The notes under the pieces were generated by a model. That model searched no databases. It was not told where the DNA came from and worked only from the letters and a program-made list of their open reading frames with translations. Shown here in pieces: positions 13,803 to 21,542 of a stretch of 21,542 bases of DNA (position 1 is its first letter; every line of letters begins with the position of its first letter). Source of the DNA: JAUXEH01 sp965602945 (lineage in GTDB: Bacteria > Acidobacteriota > Aminicenantia > Aminicenantales > Aminicenantaceae); contig CBFDBC010000035.1 of assembly GCA_965602945.1 (NCBI GenBank), forward strand, positions 1 to 21,542, given 5' to 3'. Both the position numbers and the translations under genes were made by a program.

Positions 13803-16800
13803 TTATTCCTGGTCTGATCTGACCCATTTCACCGCATCGGCCGTAAGGAAGGCCCCCTTGCCCTTATCCGTTTGCTCGACCGTGTTGGGCCCGGCGGACA
13901 GGCGGAAGGTCCCCAGCAGGACCCAACCCTGGGCCGACTCCTGGATGTCGAAGGGGATCTCCTCGGTGCCGTCCTGGTGGCGGACGATGAAGTGTTTTTC
14001 TTCCTGGGTGGGCCGCCGCCGGCCTCCCCTGTCTCCACCCCGCTGGCCTCCGCCCATTCCCCGGCCCCCGCCGAAGTTCATGGTTTCGTTATAAAAATAG
14101 ATGTCGTAGCTGCCGCCCTCCGGGAGGTCCACCGTCCAGGAAACGGCATTGCTGCCCTCCCCGACCTTGATCATGAGGCCGGTACGGAGGATAGTGCCGT
14201 AGAAATCCTGCTGAATGACCGGGCTCCACCGGCCGGGAGGGTTGGTAGGATTGTAATCCAGATACTCCGTTTCTGTGCCCGAGCGGTCGAAGAGCCGGAG
14301 GATGGCCGTCCGGAGCCGGCTATCCCCTCCGCCCCCGGACACAGCGAATCCCAGGTCCTCGTTGTCGACGATGTATTCCCCCTCACCGGTCTGTTTGTCT
14401 GCCTCATAGGGGAAGGTCCGCTCCCCTTCGAAAAACGTCTCCGCATCCTCGGCATTCCGCCTCATCATCATGAGGTTCATAGAGGCGGGAATGTTTTGGG
14501 AGATGGTTGTGTCCACCGTGAGCAGCATGGGCCGGCTGTCCAGGAGAACGCCGATCTCCGTGGTGGTGTTCGGTGGGATGAGGACGGTGCGTTCGACCCC
14601 GGATGGAGCTCCTCCGCCCATTCTATCCCGTCCTCCACGTCCCTCTAAAATGTTGAGCTTGACGATCCCCTCGGCATCGGAAATGTTGGAGACGGGGAGG
14701 AGGAGATGCGTGCGCTGCTGCTCTCCATCCTGGACATTGTACATGCCCACCGCACCCAGGGTGAACGCCGGCACTTGTTTGTCCGCATACCAGGCGGCCA
14801 TCACAGGTTCCAGGTCGAATTCCTTGTAGACGAAGAGGAATTGGAGAAAATCTTCTTCCGAGATGGTGCTGAACTTCTTCTCTTTGATGAAGGAGAGGAG
14901 CTTTTCGTCGAAGTGCTCTTCCTGGATGCGGGATTCGATGGCGGTCATCAGATATTTACCCTTGGCCAGGATGACATCGTAGAGCTGGTCAGGATCCAGG
15001 CTTTCATCCTCCAGGAGCTCGGTCATGGAATTGCCGTCCAGCAACCGGTTGATCCTTTCCTGTTCGGTCATCCCGCCGCTCCGATTGAAGCGGAAGCTGG
15101 TGGCAGAGATCCGGTCCTGGAGCCAGGACTCGAGGGCCGAGTGGAGGATGGGCCAGCGTTCCGAAGCCAGGGTCGCTGTGAATGCGAAATAGTTCGGCAA
15201 AAGGTTGTATTTTGCATCTATATCGGATTCCGTCAAGCTGGAAAGGGCGTTGTCGCGAGAACTGCCCTGGGCAGATCCGAGGAGGTTGCTGCGGACAAAG
15301 CGCGTGAAATAACTGTTTTGGATCTGGGCGGACGTGACCTCCACCCCGGCGCGCGCACTGCGACCCATCCTTCTCTCCATAAAGCGCGCCATGGACGCGA
15401 AGTCGGCGCCCGTACACAATGTGCCCATTTCAGGGAGGAAGACCGCTTGGGGCTGGACGGTTTCATCGGCCGCACTCCAGAGACGCTTGTGGCTGAAGAA
15501 ATGGATGGGGACCTCCACCAGCGCCAGCTTCGTGAAGGGATAATCCAATCCGAGGATGACCTCGAATTCGTCCTTCAACTGGGTGATGGTCTTGGGCAGG
15601 TCTTCGGTGATGGCATCGAAATACTGGGCGAAGTAATCATGCCCCGGAAGGGTGTAAAGCGTATACTCGACATCTTCGACCTTGAGAGACCTCTCCTCAA
15701 AGGGGCCGACTGTCAGGGAGATCTGAGGCAGAGGTGTCCCGGGGCGGAAGGCGTAGACATTGCCGCCGTCAGATGTTGTGATCTCAGACGGGCCCTGGGA
15801 TACGGCGGTGCGGCCCTCGGGCACACGTACACTGAGAGTATACTGCGAGAAATCATGGGCCACCGCTCCGGGGAAGCGGTGACTGAGAGGGATCCCCGCC
15901 CGGGGATACCACCCGCTTTCCGGAGTCAGATGGACAAACTTCTCGGATAGGAAGAGATATTTTTTCGGGACATTGTAGAGCCCCAGCTTGGAGGGCTTGC
16001 GGAGGCTTTCACTCTCGATATCCGGGTAGCAGTAGGCCTCCAGCGGAGTCCCGGCATAGTCGATTTGGATGGTGATTCCGGTACCCGGAGCCAGGGGATC
16101 CGGCGGCTGGATGAGGAGAACGTGTTCCCCCCTGAAAAAATCAAGGGGCGAACCGCCGGCAGAGACACGGCTTATCTGAAGCCCCGGATTCAGGGTCAGG
16201 AGCAGGGATTCAGCGGGCTCCTCGAGTTCGTTTTTGAGAACGATCTCCGCAGCAGCCGACAGGGTTTTGCCGGAATACTCCACATCCAGGAAACAGGATT
16301 CCATGTTCAGGGCTGGGACCTCGGCATATTCCCGGCTCTCTGCCAGAAGGTCGCGGCGGAGGGAATCGACGCTCCGGTTGGACTGGATATGGACAAATAT
16401 GAGGCCAAGAGCCGAGAGGATGAGCAGAGCAGACAGGACCCCGGACAGGGCCGTTGTAAAAGGCGACTGCCGGAGCCGCTTGGCCAGGAGCACCGTGCCG
16501 AAGACGAATCCCAGACCTAGGAGGAGGATTGGAAGCCGCAGCAGCAGAAGCTGTGCGCTGTTGCCCAGTCCCATAAAATCGGAATACATCAGCGGCGTGT
16601 GGAAACCGAATATGTCGAGGATGAAGTCGGCCTTGTTCCCAACGGCGATCAGGCTGAGGGCGGACACGGCCAGGCCCATCAGTATGACGGCTGCCTGGCT
16701 TCGGACAACCACCCCCAAAACAAAGGCCATGCCGATGAGGAACACCAATGTGGGGAGGATGAGTGCCAGGAAATAGAGGAAGTAGGCCTGGATATTCAGG

Positions 16801-17219
16801 GGAGTCTCTGATAGAAACAGGTGGATGAGAATGGTGATGACGCCGACAAGGATGTTCATCAGGACAAAGAGACCGAGCACTCCCAGGAACTTGCCGAGGA
16901 GATAGCTGGTGTTTGAAAAGGACCGGGCGAAGATGACTTGGGTGGAATCCGTCCTCCTGTCCCGTTTGAAGAACTCCGTGGCCATGAAGACAACGATGAT
17001 GCCCTGGTAGACATTGAAGAGCTTGAAGCTGAACAGCGGGATGGAACCCGAAAGGGACCGGAAGTAGTAGGGGAAGGCAAAGGAAGGGGCCGCGGCGCCG
17101 GCCGTAAACAGGCCCAGAAGAATGAAACCCAGCAGCGCGAAGATCCGGAATCCCCAGGACCTCAGCAGAAGCCTGGCCTCATAGACGGCGATCTTCAGAC
17201 AGATCATTACAGGTGTCAT
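13803..17219 (-). CDS. ABC-2 permease B with M1-like pseudo-peptidase and golvesin-like C-terminal domain
   Basis: The protein has 1138 residues. Residues 20-280 carry about seven hydrophobic helices; positive clusters (FFKRDRR after helix 2, AKRLRQ after helix 6) place the N-terminus inside and everything after helix 7 outside. Residues 300-900 resemble the M1-aminopeptidase-like region fused to ABC-2 permeases in several phyla: a beta domain with LLLTLNPGL, then LVEVPIHFFSHKRLW and ETVQPQAVFLPE (586-597). No HExxH zinc motif is present, so catalysis is unlikely. The C-terminus (about 950-1138) looks like a golvesin/xanthan-lyase-type beta domain: YDIYFY, HQDGTEEIPFD, GWVLLGTFRLSAG and ADAVKWV. 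A Gly/Arg-rich tract (1049-1069) is inserted in it. The start ATG overlaps the upstream ATPase stop as ATGA, with GGGGGA seven bases ahead. It probably pairs with that ATPase and with permease A. Confidence 0.87.
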   Translation of the reverse strand: MTPVMICLKIAVYEARLLLRSWGFRIFALLGFILLGLFTAGAAAPSFAFPYYFRSLSGSIPLFSFKLFNVYQGIIVVFMATEFFKRDRRTDSTQVIFARSFSNTSYLLGKFLGVLGLFVLMNILVGVITILIHLFLSETPLNIQAYFLYFLALILPTLVFLIGMAFVLGVVVRSQAAVILMGLAVSALSLIAVGNKADFILDIFGFHTPLMYSDFMGLGNSAQLLLLRLPILLLGLGFVFGTVLLAKRLRQSPFTTALSGVLSALLILSALGLIFVHIQSNRSVDSLRRDLLAESREYAEVPALNMESCFLDVEYSGKTLSAAAEIVLKNELEEPAESLLLTLNPGLQISRVSAGGSPLDFFRGEHVLLIQPPDPLAPGTGITIQIDYAGTPLEAYCYPDIESESLRKPSKLGLYNVPKKYLFLSEKFVHLTPESGWYPRAGIPLSHRFPGAVAHDFSQYTLSVRVPEGRTAVSQGPSEITTSDGGNVYAFRPGTPLPQISLTVGPFEERSLKVEDVEYTLYTLPGHDYFAQYFDAITEDLPKTITQLKDEFEVILGLDYPFTKLALVEVPIHFFSHKRLWSAADETVQPQAVFLPEMGTLCTGADFASMARFMERRMGRSARAGVEVTSAQIQNSYFTRFVRSNLLGSAQGSSRDNALSSLTESDIDAKYNLLPNYFAFTATLASERWPILHSALESWLQDRISATSFRFNRSGGMTEQERINRLLDGNSMTELLEDESLDPDQLYDVILAKGKYLMTAIESRIQEEHFDEKLLSFIKEKKFSTISEEDFLQFLFVYKEFDLEPVMAAWYADKQVPAFTLGAVGMYNVQDGEQQRTHLLLPVSNISDAEGIVKLNILEGRGGRDRMGGGAPSGVERTVLIPPNTTTEIGVLLDSRPMLLTVDTTISQNIPASMNLMMMRRNAEDAETFFEGERTFPYEADKQTGEGEYIVDNEDLGFAVSGGGGDSRLRTAILRLFDRSGTETEYLDYNPTNPPGRWSPVIQQDFYGTILRTGLMIKVGEGSNAVSWTVDLPEGGSYDIYFYNETMNFGGGRGMGGGQRGGDRGGRRRPTQEEKHFIVRHQDGTEEIPFDIQESAQGWVLLGTFRLSAGPNTVEQTDKGKGAFLTADAVKWVRSDQE

Positions 17220-18139
17220 GGCTTTCCCCCATTCCCACTATCAAACGCGCCGGACAAGCGCCCCGAGGCCGCCTTTTGCATGTAATGTATATAGGCATCC
17301 TCCAGATTGGGTTCGACCGGAACAGCCTCGGGCGTATCCGGATCCTCCGCAACGATCCTCAGCTCGTATCCGCCCTCGGAGGGTACCGTGGAGATCACCG
17401 GGAAACGTTCTTTCCAGCTGTCCAGATCTTCATAACCGGTGGATATGGACCAGACTTTTCCCCGGGCGCTGTCCACCAGGTCGGACGGGGCCCCGTGAAA
17501 GATGACGCGTCCCAGGTCCATGAGAGCGATGGTCTCACAGGTCGAGGAGATGTCGCCCACGATGTGGGTGGAAAGGAGGATGATCCGGTCCTGAGTGGAC
17601 AGGTCGGACATGAGGTTGCGGAACCGGATCCGCTCTTCCGGATCAAGGCCGACCGTGGGTTCGTCCACGACCAGGAGCGGGGGGTCTCCGATCAGGGTCT
17701 GGGCGATCCCCAGCCTCCGCTTCATGCCGCCGGACAGCTTCCCGGTCAGGCGGTCCCGCGCCTCGAACAGGCCCACGGCTTCCAGAAGTGTATCGATCCT
17801 GTCCCGCCTCTGATTCTTGGACATGATGCCGTTGAGGCAGGCGCTGTAGTCCATGAACTCCCAGACCGTCAGCCTGGAGAACACGGAAAAGTCCTGAGGA
17901 AGATATCCGATCTGCTTACGGATCTCCTTGCGGTTCTTGCGGATGTCCAGATCATCGATCTTGACCTGGCCGGAACTGGGTTTCAACAGCGTGACCAGGA
18001 TGCGCATCAGGGTGGTTTTGCCCGCACCGTTGGGCCCCAGAAGGCCGAACAATCCTTTGGGGATGTCCAGGTCGATGTCTTTGAGGGCCAGTTTGCCCCC
18101 GCGATAACGTTTGGAAAGTTGGGATACGGAAATTTGCAT
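17216..18139 (-). CDS. ABC transporter ATP-binding protein (ABC-2 exporter type)
   Basis: This 307-residue cytoplasmic ATPase has all core motifs: Walker A GPNGAGKT (35-42), Q-loop Gln82, signature LSGGM (135-139), Walker B LLVVDE (155-160) with Glu160, D-loop GLDP and H-loop His192. The last 100 residues form the short C-terminal extension usual in ABC-2 exporter ATPases and end with an EDAY segment. The block PEERIRFRNLMSDL...STHI..DISS is nearly the same as in the NBD of the RND-ABC fusion in this operon, so the two are closely related. AGGA precedes the ATG at 18139. It is sandwiched between the two large permeases and overlaps permease B by four bases, so it most likely energises one or both of them, perhaps as a homodimer under an A/B heterodimer. 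Confidence 0.95.
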   Translation of the reverse strand: MQISVSQLSKRYRGGKLALKDIDLDIPKGLFGLLGPNGAGKTTLMRILVTLLKPSSGQVKIDDLDIRKNRKEIRKQIGYLPQDFSVFSRLTVWEFMDYSACLNGIMSKNQRRDRIDTLLEAVGLFEARDRLTGKLSGGMKRRLGIAQTLIGDPPLLVVDEPTVGLDPEERIRFRNLMSDLSTQDRIILLSTHIVGDISSTCETIALMDLGRVIFHGAPSDLVDSARGKVWSISTGYEDLDSWKERFPVISTVPSEGGYELRIVAEDPDTPEAVPVEPNLEDAYIHYMQKAASGRLSGAFDSGNGGKP

Positions 18140-18174
18140 GTTCTTTTCCTAAAGATTCATCGTATTAGACTGAA

Positions 18175-18202
18175 TAAGGAAGCGGATTCTTCCTCTTCCT
18201 TA
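18175..18202. repeat. Inverted repeat in the only sizeable intergenic gap of the operon
   Basis: TAAGGAAG (18175-18182) and CTTCCTTA (18195-18202) form a perfect 8-bp stem with a 12-base loop, between permease A and the ATPase. No T-tract follows on the minus strand, so it is not a classic terminator; an RNA-processing or stability element is possible. An 8-base direct repeat GGATTCTT (18184-18191 and 18213-18220) overlaps the same gap. Confidence 0.4.
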
Positions 18203-18220
18203 GCAACTCTCTGGATTCTT

Positions 18221-21200
18221 TTATCTTTTCACCCATTTTACGGCATCGGCCAACACATAACCGGCGTCGTTTTTATCGGAGAGATGGATGGAGTTGGGCC
18301 CTGTGTCCAGTGCGAAGGTTCCGATAAGATTCCATCCATGGTCGGCGTTCTCGAGATCGACCTCGACCTCTTCGATCCCCTGCCGCAGCTTGCCTCGGAT
18401 GCCCTGGAAGAAGTAGATGTCGTATTCTCCCGCTTCCGGGATGTCCGCCTTCCAGCCGACTTTTTCGCGGCCCTGGCCGGACTTTTTCAGATAGGCCGAA
18501 CGGACAAACTCTCCGTAGAAATCCTGGTAAGTCGACTGCGTCCAGATCGTGGGGGGATCCAGGAAATTCATGCCGGTAAATGTCGAGCTATCTTCCTTGA
18601 TCCCGAACAGGTTTTGCAGGATGCGGCTGAGCCAGTGTTGTTTGGCCGTACCCTGGATCACGAATCCCGGGTCTTCGTTGTCGACGATGATCTCATCCTC
18701 GGGGAAAAAGTCTGTTCGGTCATAGGGTTGAGCTATCTCCCCACGAAACGGGCTCTCCTCCCTCAAGTTCCTTGATTCCCAAAACGACACATCAAGGGAC
18801 GCTGGTATATTTTGAGAGACAAAGGTGTCCACATTCAATTCTTGTGGGGCCTCATCCAAAACAAAACCCATCTGGAATGTGGTCTGCGCCGGGATGAAGA
18901 GAGCTCGAGTATAGATATCAGGCCTCGGCCCTCCCCGCACGGGCCGGCCCCGGAGGCTGATCTTGATGATGCCGCCCACAGAGGTGGGATTGGCGATCAG
19001 GAGTTTGATCTGCGTCCGGGTTCTCTCCCCTTCGATCACTTCATAGCTCTCGATGTTTCGCACGAGGAAGCCCGGGATCTGTTTGCCGGTGTACCATGGA
19101 TCGACGATTTCGGAGAGGTCTATGCCGCCCAGGCTGGAAAGGAAATCCTCCAGCTCCTGTTCTGAGATGTTGCTGTGTTTCTGACTGATTAGGAAGCCTG
19201 TGATCTTCCTCTGAAAGTCATCTTCGCCGTACCGAGCTTCGATCAGGGCCAGGAGGGCCTGGGCTTTGGCCTGGAGCGCCCCGTGCACGACAGCCGTCTC
19301 GAGATCCGGATCTTCGATCATCTCGGCCAGCGAACGGCCCTTGAGGTCTTGATTGGATTGCTCTTCCGGGGACAGCCCGCTCCCGGTTTCTCGGTACATG
19401 GTCAGCGGAGTCGCCATACGCTCTCGCATATACGATTCGAATACATAATTGAGCGAGGGCCACCTTGGGGAATACACCTGCGAGTTGAATGAGAAAAAAT
19501 TGGGAAACAGATCGAACTGCGTTTCGATATCGGCCTGGAAGTTGAACCCGATCCTGTTTCGCCTCAGGTTCTCGATCGTCGCGGCCGTAACCGGATCCAT
19601 GTAGTCGCTGCTGCCCATTAGATTCCAATGGATGAAGCGCCACAGTGCGCCCCTATGTATCCCCTCCCACCCGACCGGCACTTCCCTGCCCCGCATCCCC
19701 TCTTCCTGCTTCAGCGGGAATTGCAGCTGACCATACGTGTTAATCGTAGCCATTTCCGGGAGAAAGGTGAGCTGGGGCTGGACCGTTTCGTGTCCCACGG
19801 TCCAGAGACGATGGTAGCTGGAGATGTTGATGGGAACCTCGACCAGGGAGAGTCGTTTGTAGGGATAGTAGAGCCCGAGATACACCTCGAGCTGATCTAA
19901 GGCGTTCCTGATCTGTGTCGTGAGTATATCATTGACCTGGATATGGCTCATCAGGGGAACGAAATAGTCGTGGCCCGGCCGCACGTAGAGCGAATAAGTG
20001 AGGTTATCGATTTCGATTTCGTGCTGCTGGTAAATTCCGATGGTGAGGGACATTTTCGGCAACGGGACTTCAGGCTTGAAGATGTGCTGGATTGTGTCAC
20101 CCTGGGCCCGTGTCTCCGGTTTCCCCTGAGAGATGGCCGTCAAGCCCTCGGGTGTGGTGACTGTCAGGGTGTATTTCGAAAAACCGGGGGCGGCAGCGGC
20201 CGGGTAGGCGGCGCCGGGAGGAAGTCCGGGGATCGGGTACCATCCGCTCTCCGGCGTGAGATGGACGAAATCAGGTGTCACAAAAGCGTAGTGTTTGGGA
20301 ACATCATAGATCCACACACGGTACCGGCTCTCATAGCGCTGGTCTTCGATGTCGAGGAAGCAGTAGCGCTCATCGATCTCTCCCGAGTAGGTCATGATCA
20401 GACTGATCGAATCCTCCGCATCGAGGGGCTCTGACGGAGTCACATGAAGGAGATGGTCGTTCCGTTGGAAATCGAGCGGAAGGCCGCCCTGAGTGACCGA
20501 GTCGATGCTCAATCCGGGATTGAGTGTGAGGAATATGCTGTCGAGGCGGGACAGCGATTCATTGACCAAGTCCATCTGAACGGTGGCGCTGATCTCTTCG
20601 CTTGTGTGTTCGAATCGAATATCATAGCTGCGCACGGCCGCAGTCTGTGCCCCACGGAACTCCTGGCTCGAAGCCCTGAGCTGTTGGCGGAACGCCCGAT
20701 CAGCGTATTTGCCGCTCGTGTAGCTGAATCCCAGGATCAATGCCAGCACCAGGAAGACGATGGACAGAGATCCGGTCACCGCGTTCGAGAGTTTAGCCTG
20801 CCTCAGCCTTTTGAAGAGCAGGGACGAGACCAAAAAGAGACTCAAGCCCAGGAAGAGGTGGGAGAGCCGGAGCAGCAGGACCGTATGGATGTTGCCGAGT
20901 CCGACAAAATCCGTCCACATGAGCGGCAGATAGAAGGCATAGGCATCGAAGAGCCCGAAGAACGGAGCCCCGATGACAGTCAAGGCCAAAAAGGAATAGG
21001 CCAGCAGGACCATGAACACAACGGCCTGGCTGCGCAGGAGCGAAGACAGGAAGAACGAGAGCCCGATCATGAAGATCAGGGTCGGGAGACTGATCATGAG
21101 CGGGTACAGGATATAGGGCTGCAGGGAAAAAACCGTGTTGGAGAAAAAGAAATGGATGACAAAGGTTAAGGCCAGCACAGCCAGATTCAAGAACAGGAAC

Positions 21201-21542
21201 ACGGAAAAGATGCCCAGGGCCTTCCCCAGGAAATAGCCCAGGTTTGAAAAGGAGCGGGTAAAGATCACCTGGACGGAATCGTCCCTCCTGTCCCTCTTGA
21301 AAAATTCGGTGGCCATGAAGGCGACGATGATCCCCTGAAAGATGTTGAAGAATTTGAGGCTGTTCAGGGGGAGTGAGCCGGATAGAGAACTCATGTAGTA
21401 TGGGGTTGCTATGCTCCGTGATACGATGGCGACATTAAAAAGGCCGATGAGGATCAGGGCGAGCCCGGAAAAAACTCGAAACCCCCAGGACCGAGACAGC
21501 AGTTTGGCCTCATAAAATGCGATCCGACCGATGAAGAAGAGA
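18221..21542 (-). CDS. ABC-2 permease A with M1-like pseudo-peptidase and golvesin-like domain (5' end off window)
   Basis: The frame stays open to the right edge. Translating 21395-21541 gives 49 further residues, including RIAFYEAKL and SRSWGFRVF, which match residues 9-27 of permease B; so only a few N-terminal residues are missing and an ATG at 21394 is not the true start. About 1106 residues are visible. The layout matches permease B: around seven helices with the FFKRDRR loop, a long extracytoplasmic region with SIFLTLNPGL, RLSLVEVPI and GHETVQPQLTFLPEM, and a C-terminal golvesin-like segment (GEYDIYFF, GWNLIGTFALDTGPN, ADAVKWVKR). No HExxH motif occurs. The golvesin-like part is shorter than in B and lacks the HQDGTEE strand and the Gly/Arg tract. 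The TAA stop at 18221 is followed by an 81-bp gap and the ATPase. It is a diverged paralogue of permease B. Confidence 0.87.
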   Translation of the reverse strand, partial: LFFIGRIAFYEAKLLSRSWGFRVFSGLALILIGLFNVAIVSRSIATPYYMSSLSGSLPLNSLKFFNIFQGIIVAFMATEFFKRDRRDDSVQVIFTRSFSNLGYFLGKALGIFSVFLFLNLAVLALTFVIHFFFSNTVFSLQPYILYPLMISLPTLIFMIGLSFFLSSLLRSQAVVFMVLLAYSFLALTVIGAPFFGLFDAYAFYLPLMWTDFVGLGNIHTVLLLRLSHLFLGLSLFLVSSLLFKRLRQAKLSNAVTGSLSIVFLVLALILGFSYTSGKYADRAFRQQLRASSQEFRGAQTAAVRSYDIRFEHTSEEISATVQMDLVNESLSRLDSIFLTLNPGLSIDSVTQGGLPLDFQRNDHLLHVTPSEPLDAEDSISLIMTYSGEIDERYCFLDIEDQRYESRYRVWIYDVPKHYAFVTPDFVHLTPESGWYPIPGLPPGAAYPAAAAPGFSKYTLTVTTPEGLTAISQGKPETRAQGDTIQHIFKPEVPLPKMSLTIGIYQQHEIEIDNLTYSLYVRPGHDYFVPLMSHIQVNDILTTQIRNALDQLEVYLGLYYPYKRLSLVEVPINISSYHRLWTVGHETVQPQLTFLPEMATINTYGQLQFPLKQEEGMRGREVPVGWEGIHRGALWRFIHWNLMGSSDYMDPVTAATIENLRRNRIGFNFQADIETQFDLFPNFFSFNSQVYSPRWPSLNYVFESYMRERMATPLTMYRETGSGLSPEEQSNQDLKGRSLAEMIEDPDLETAVVHGALQAKAQALLALIEARYGEDDFQRKITGFLISQKHSNISEQELEDFLSSLGGIDLSEIVDPWYTGKQIPGFLVRNIESYEVIEGERTRTQIKLLIANPTSVGGIIKISLRGRPVRGGPRPDIYTRALFIPAQTTFQMGFVLDEAPQELNVDTFVSQNIPASLDVSFWESRNLREESPFRGEIAQPYDRTDFFPEDEIIVDNEDPGFVIQGTAKQHWLSRILQNLFGIKEDSSTFTGMNFLDPPTIWTQSTYQDFYGEFVRSAYLKKSGQGREKVGWKADIPEAGEYDIYFFQGIRGKLRQGIEEVEVDLENADHGWNLIGTFALDTGPNSIHLSDKNDAGYVLADAVKWVKR

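Larger units (their letters stand above)
2695..21542 (-). other. Eight-gene hybrid ABC/RND exporter operon (5' end beyond window)
   Basis: Eight genes on the minus strand follow one another with almost no intergenic space: 81 bp (18140-18220), then a 4-base ATGA overlap, about 10-22 bp, 4 bp, 1 bp, 3 bp and a 4-base GTGA overlap. Order of transcription: permease A, ATPase, permease B, TolC, MFP, RND, RND-ABC fusion, short permease. This layout suggests co-transcription from a promoter to the right of the window. The grouping of TolC, MFP and RND with ABC-2 parts is what implies one joint envelope-export machine; joint function is inferred. Confidence 0.75.

Noticed and set aside
17213..18775. 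A 520-codon plus-strand frame across the ATPase and the end of permease A
   Set aside because: It is antisense to two well-supported genes and shows no domain features.
13803..21542. Active M1 metallopeptidase call for the giant permeases
   Set aside because: No HExxH motif was found in either protein, so only an M1-like, probably inactive, domain is claimed.

Overview
The window reads as bacterial chromosome: dense coding, moderately GC-rich, short or overlapping gene junctions and clear Shine-Dalgarno sites. RND, TolC and lipoprotein adaptor genes point to a diderm (two-membrane) bacterium. The mix of a secreted beta-propeller, a HoxU-like diaphorase subunit and ABC-2 permeases with giant extracytoplasmic domains recalls Acidobacteriota or Aminicenantes-type anaerobes. 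That lineage guess is inference only; no marker gene is present. I saw no tRNA, rRNA, CRISPR array, insertion sequence or integrase.

Left part, plus strand (1-2657). The 3' end of a NuoF/HoxF/HndC-type NADH-oxidising flavoprotein is followed by a HoxU-like iron-sulfur subunit. This pair looks like the NADH-diaphorase part of a larger redox enzyme. A secreted beta-propeller protein comes next. After an AT-richer gap comes a small secreted beta-rich protein.

Right part, minus strand (21542 down to 2695). One long, tightly packed run of eight genes converges on the left part. In transcription order they are: (A) an ABC-2 permease with a very large extracytoplasmic C-terminal region (5' end off the window); an ABC ATPase; (B) a paralogous ABC-2 permease fusion; a TolC-type outer-membrane channel; a lipoprotein membrane-fusion protein; an RND pump; a 1564-residue RND pump fused to an ABC ATPase; and a short ABC-2 permease. 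Junctions are -4 to +10 bp, except for one 81-bp gap that holds a small inverted repeat.

The most remarkable object is the RND-ABC chimera at 3396-8090. A complete 12-helix RND pump continues in frame into about six extra membrane helices and a complete nucleotide-binding domain (NBD) with intact Walker A, Q-loop, signature, Walker B and H-loop. The first NBD strand appears to be separated from the rest of the NBD by about 170 residues carrying four membrane helices. The gene overlaps a dedicated ABC-2 permease by four bases. I infer a hybrid envelope exporter in which a proton-driven tripartite RND/MFP/TolC system is physically joined to ATP-driven ABC-2 components. A second ABC unit in the same operon carries pseudo-peptidase and golvesin-like domains outside the membrane. 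The substrate cannot be told from the sequence, and no regulator is visible in the window.
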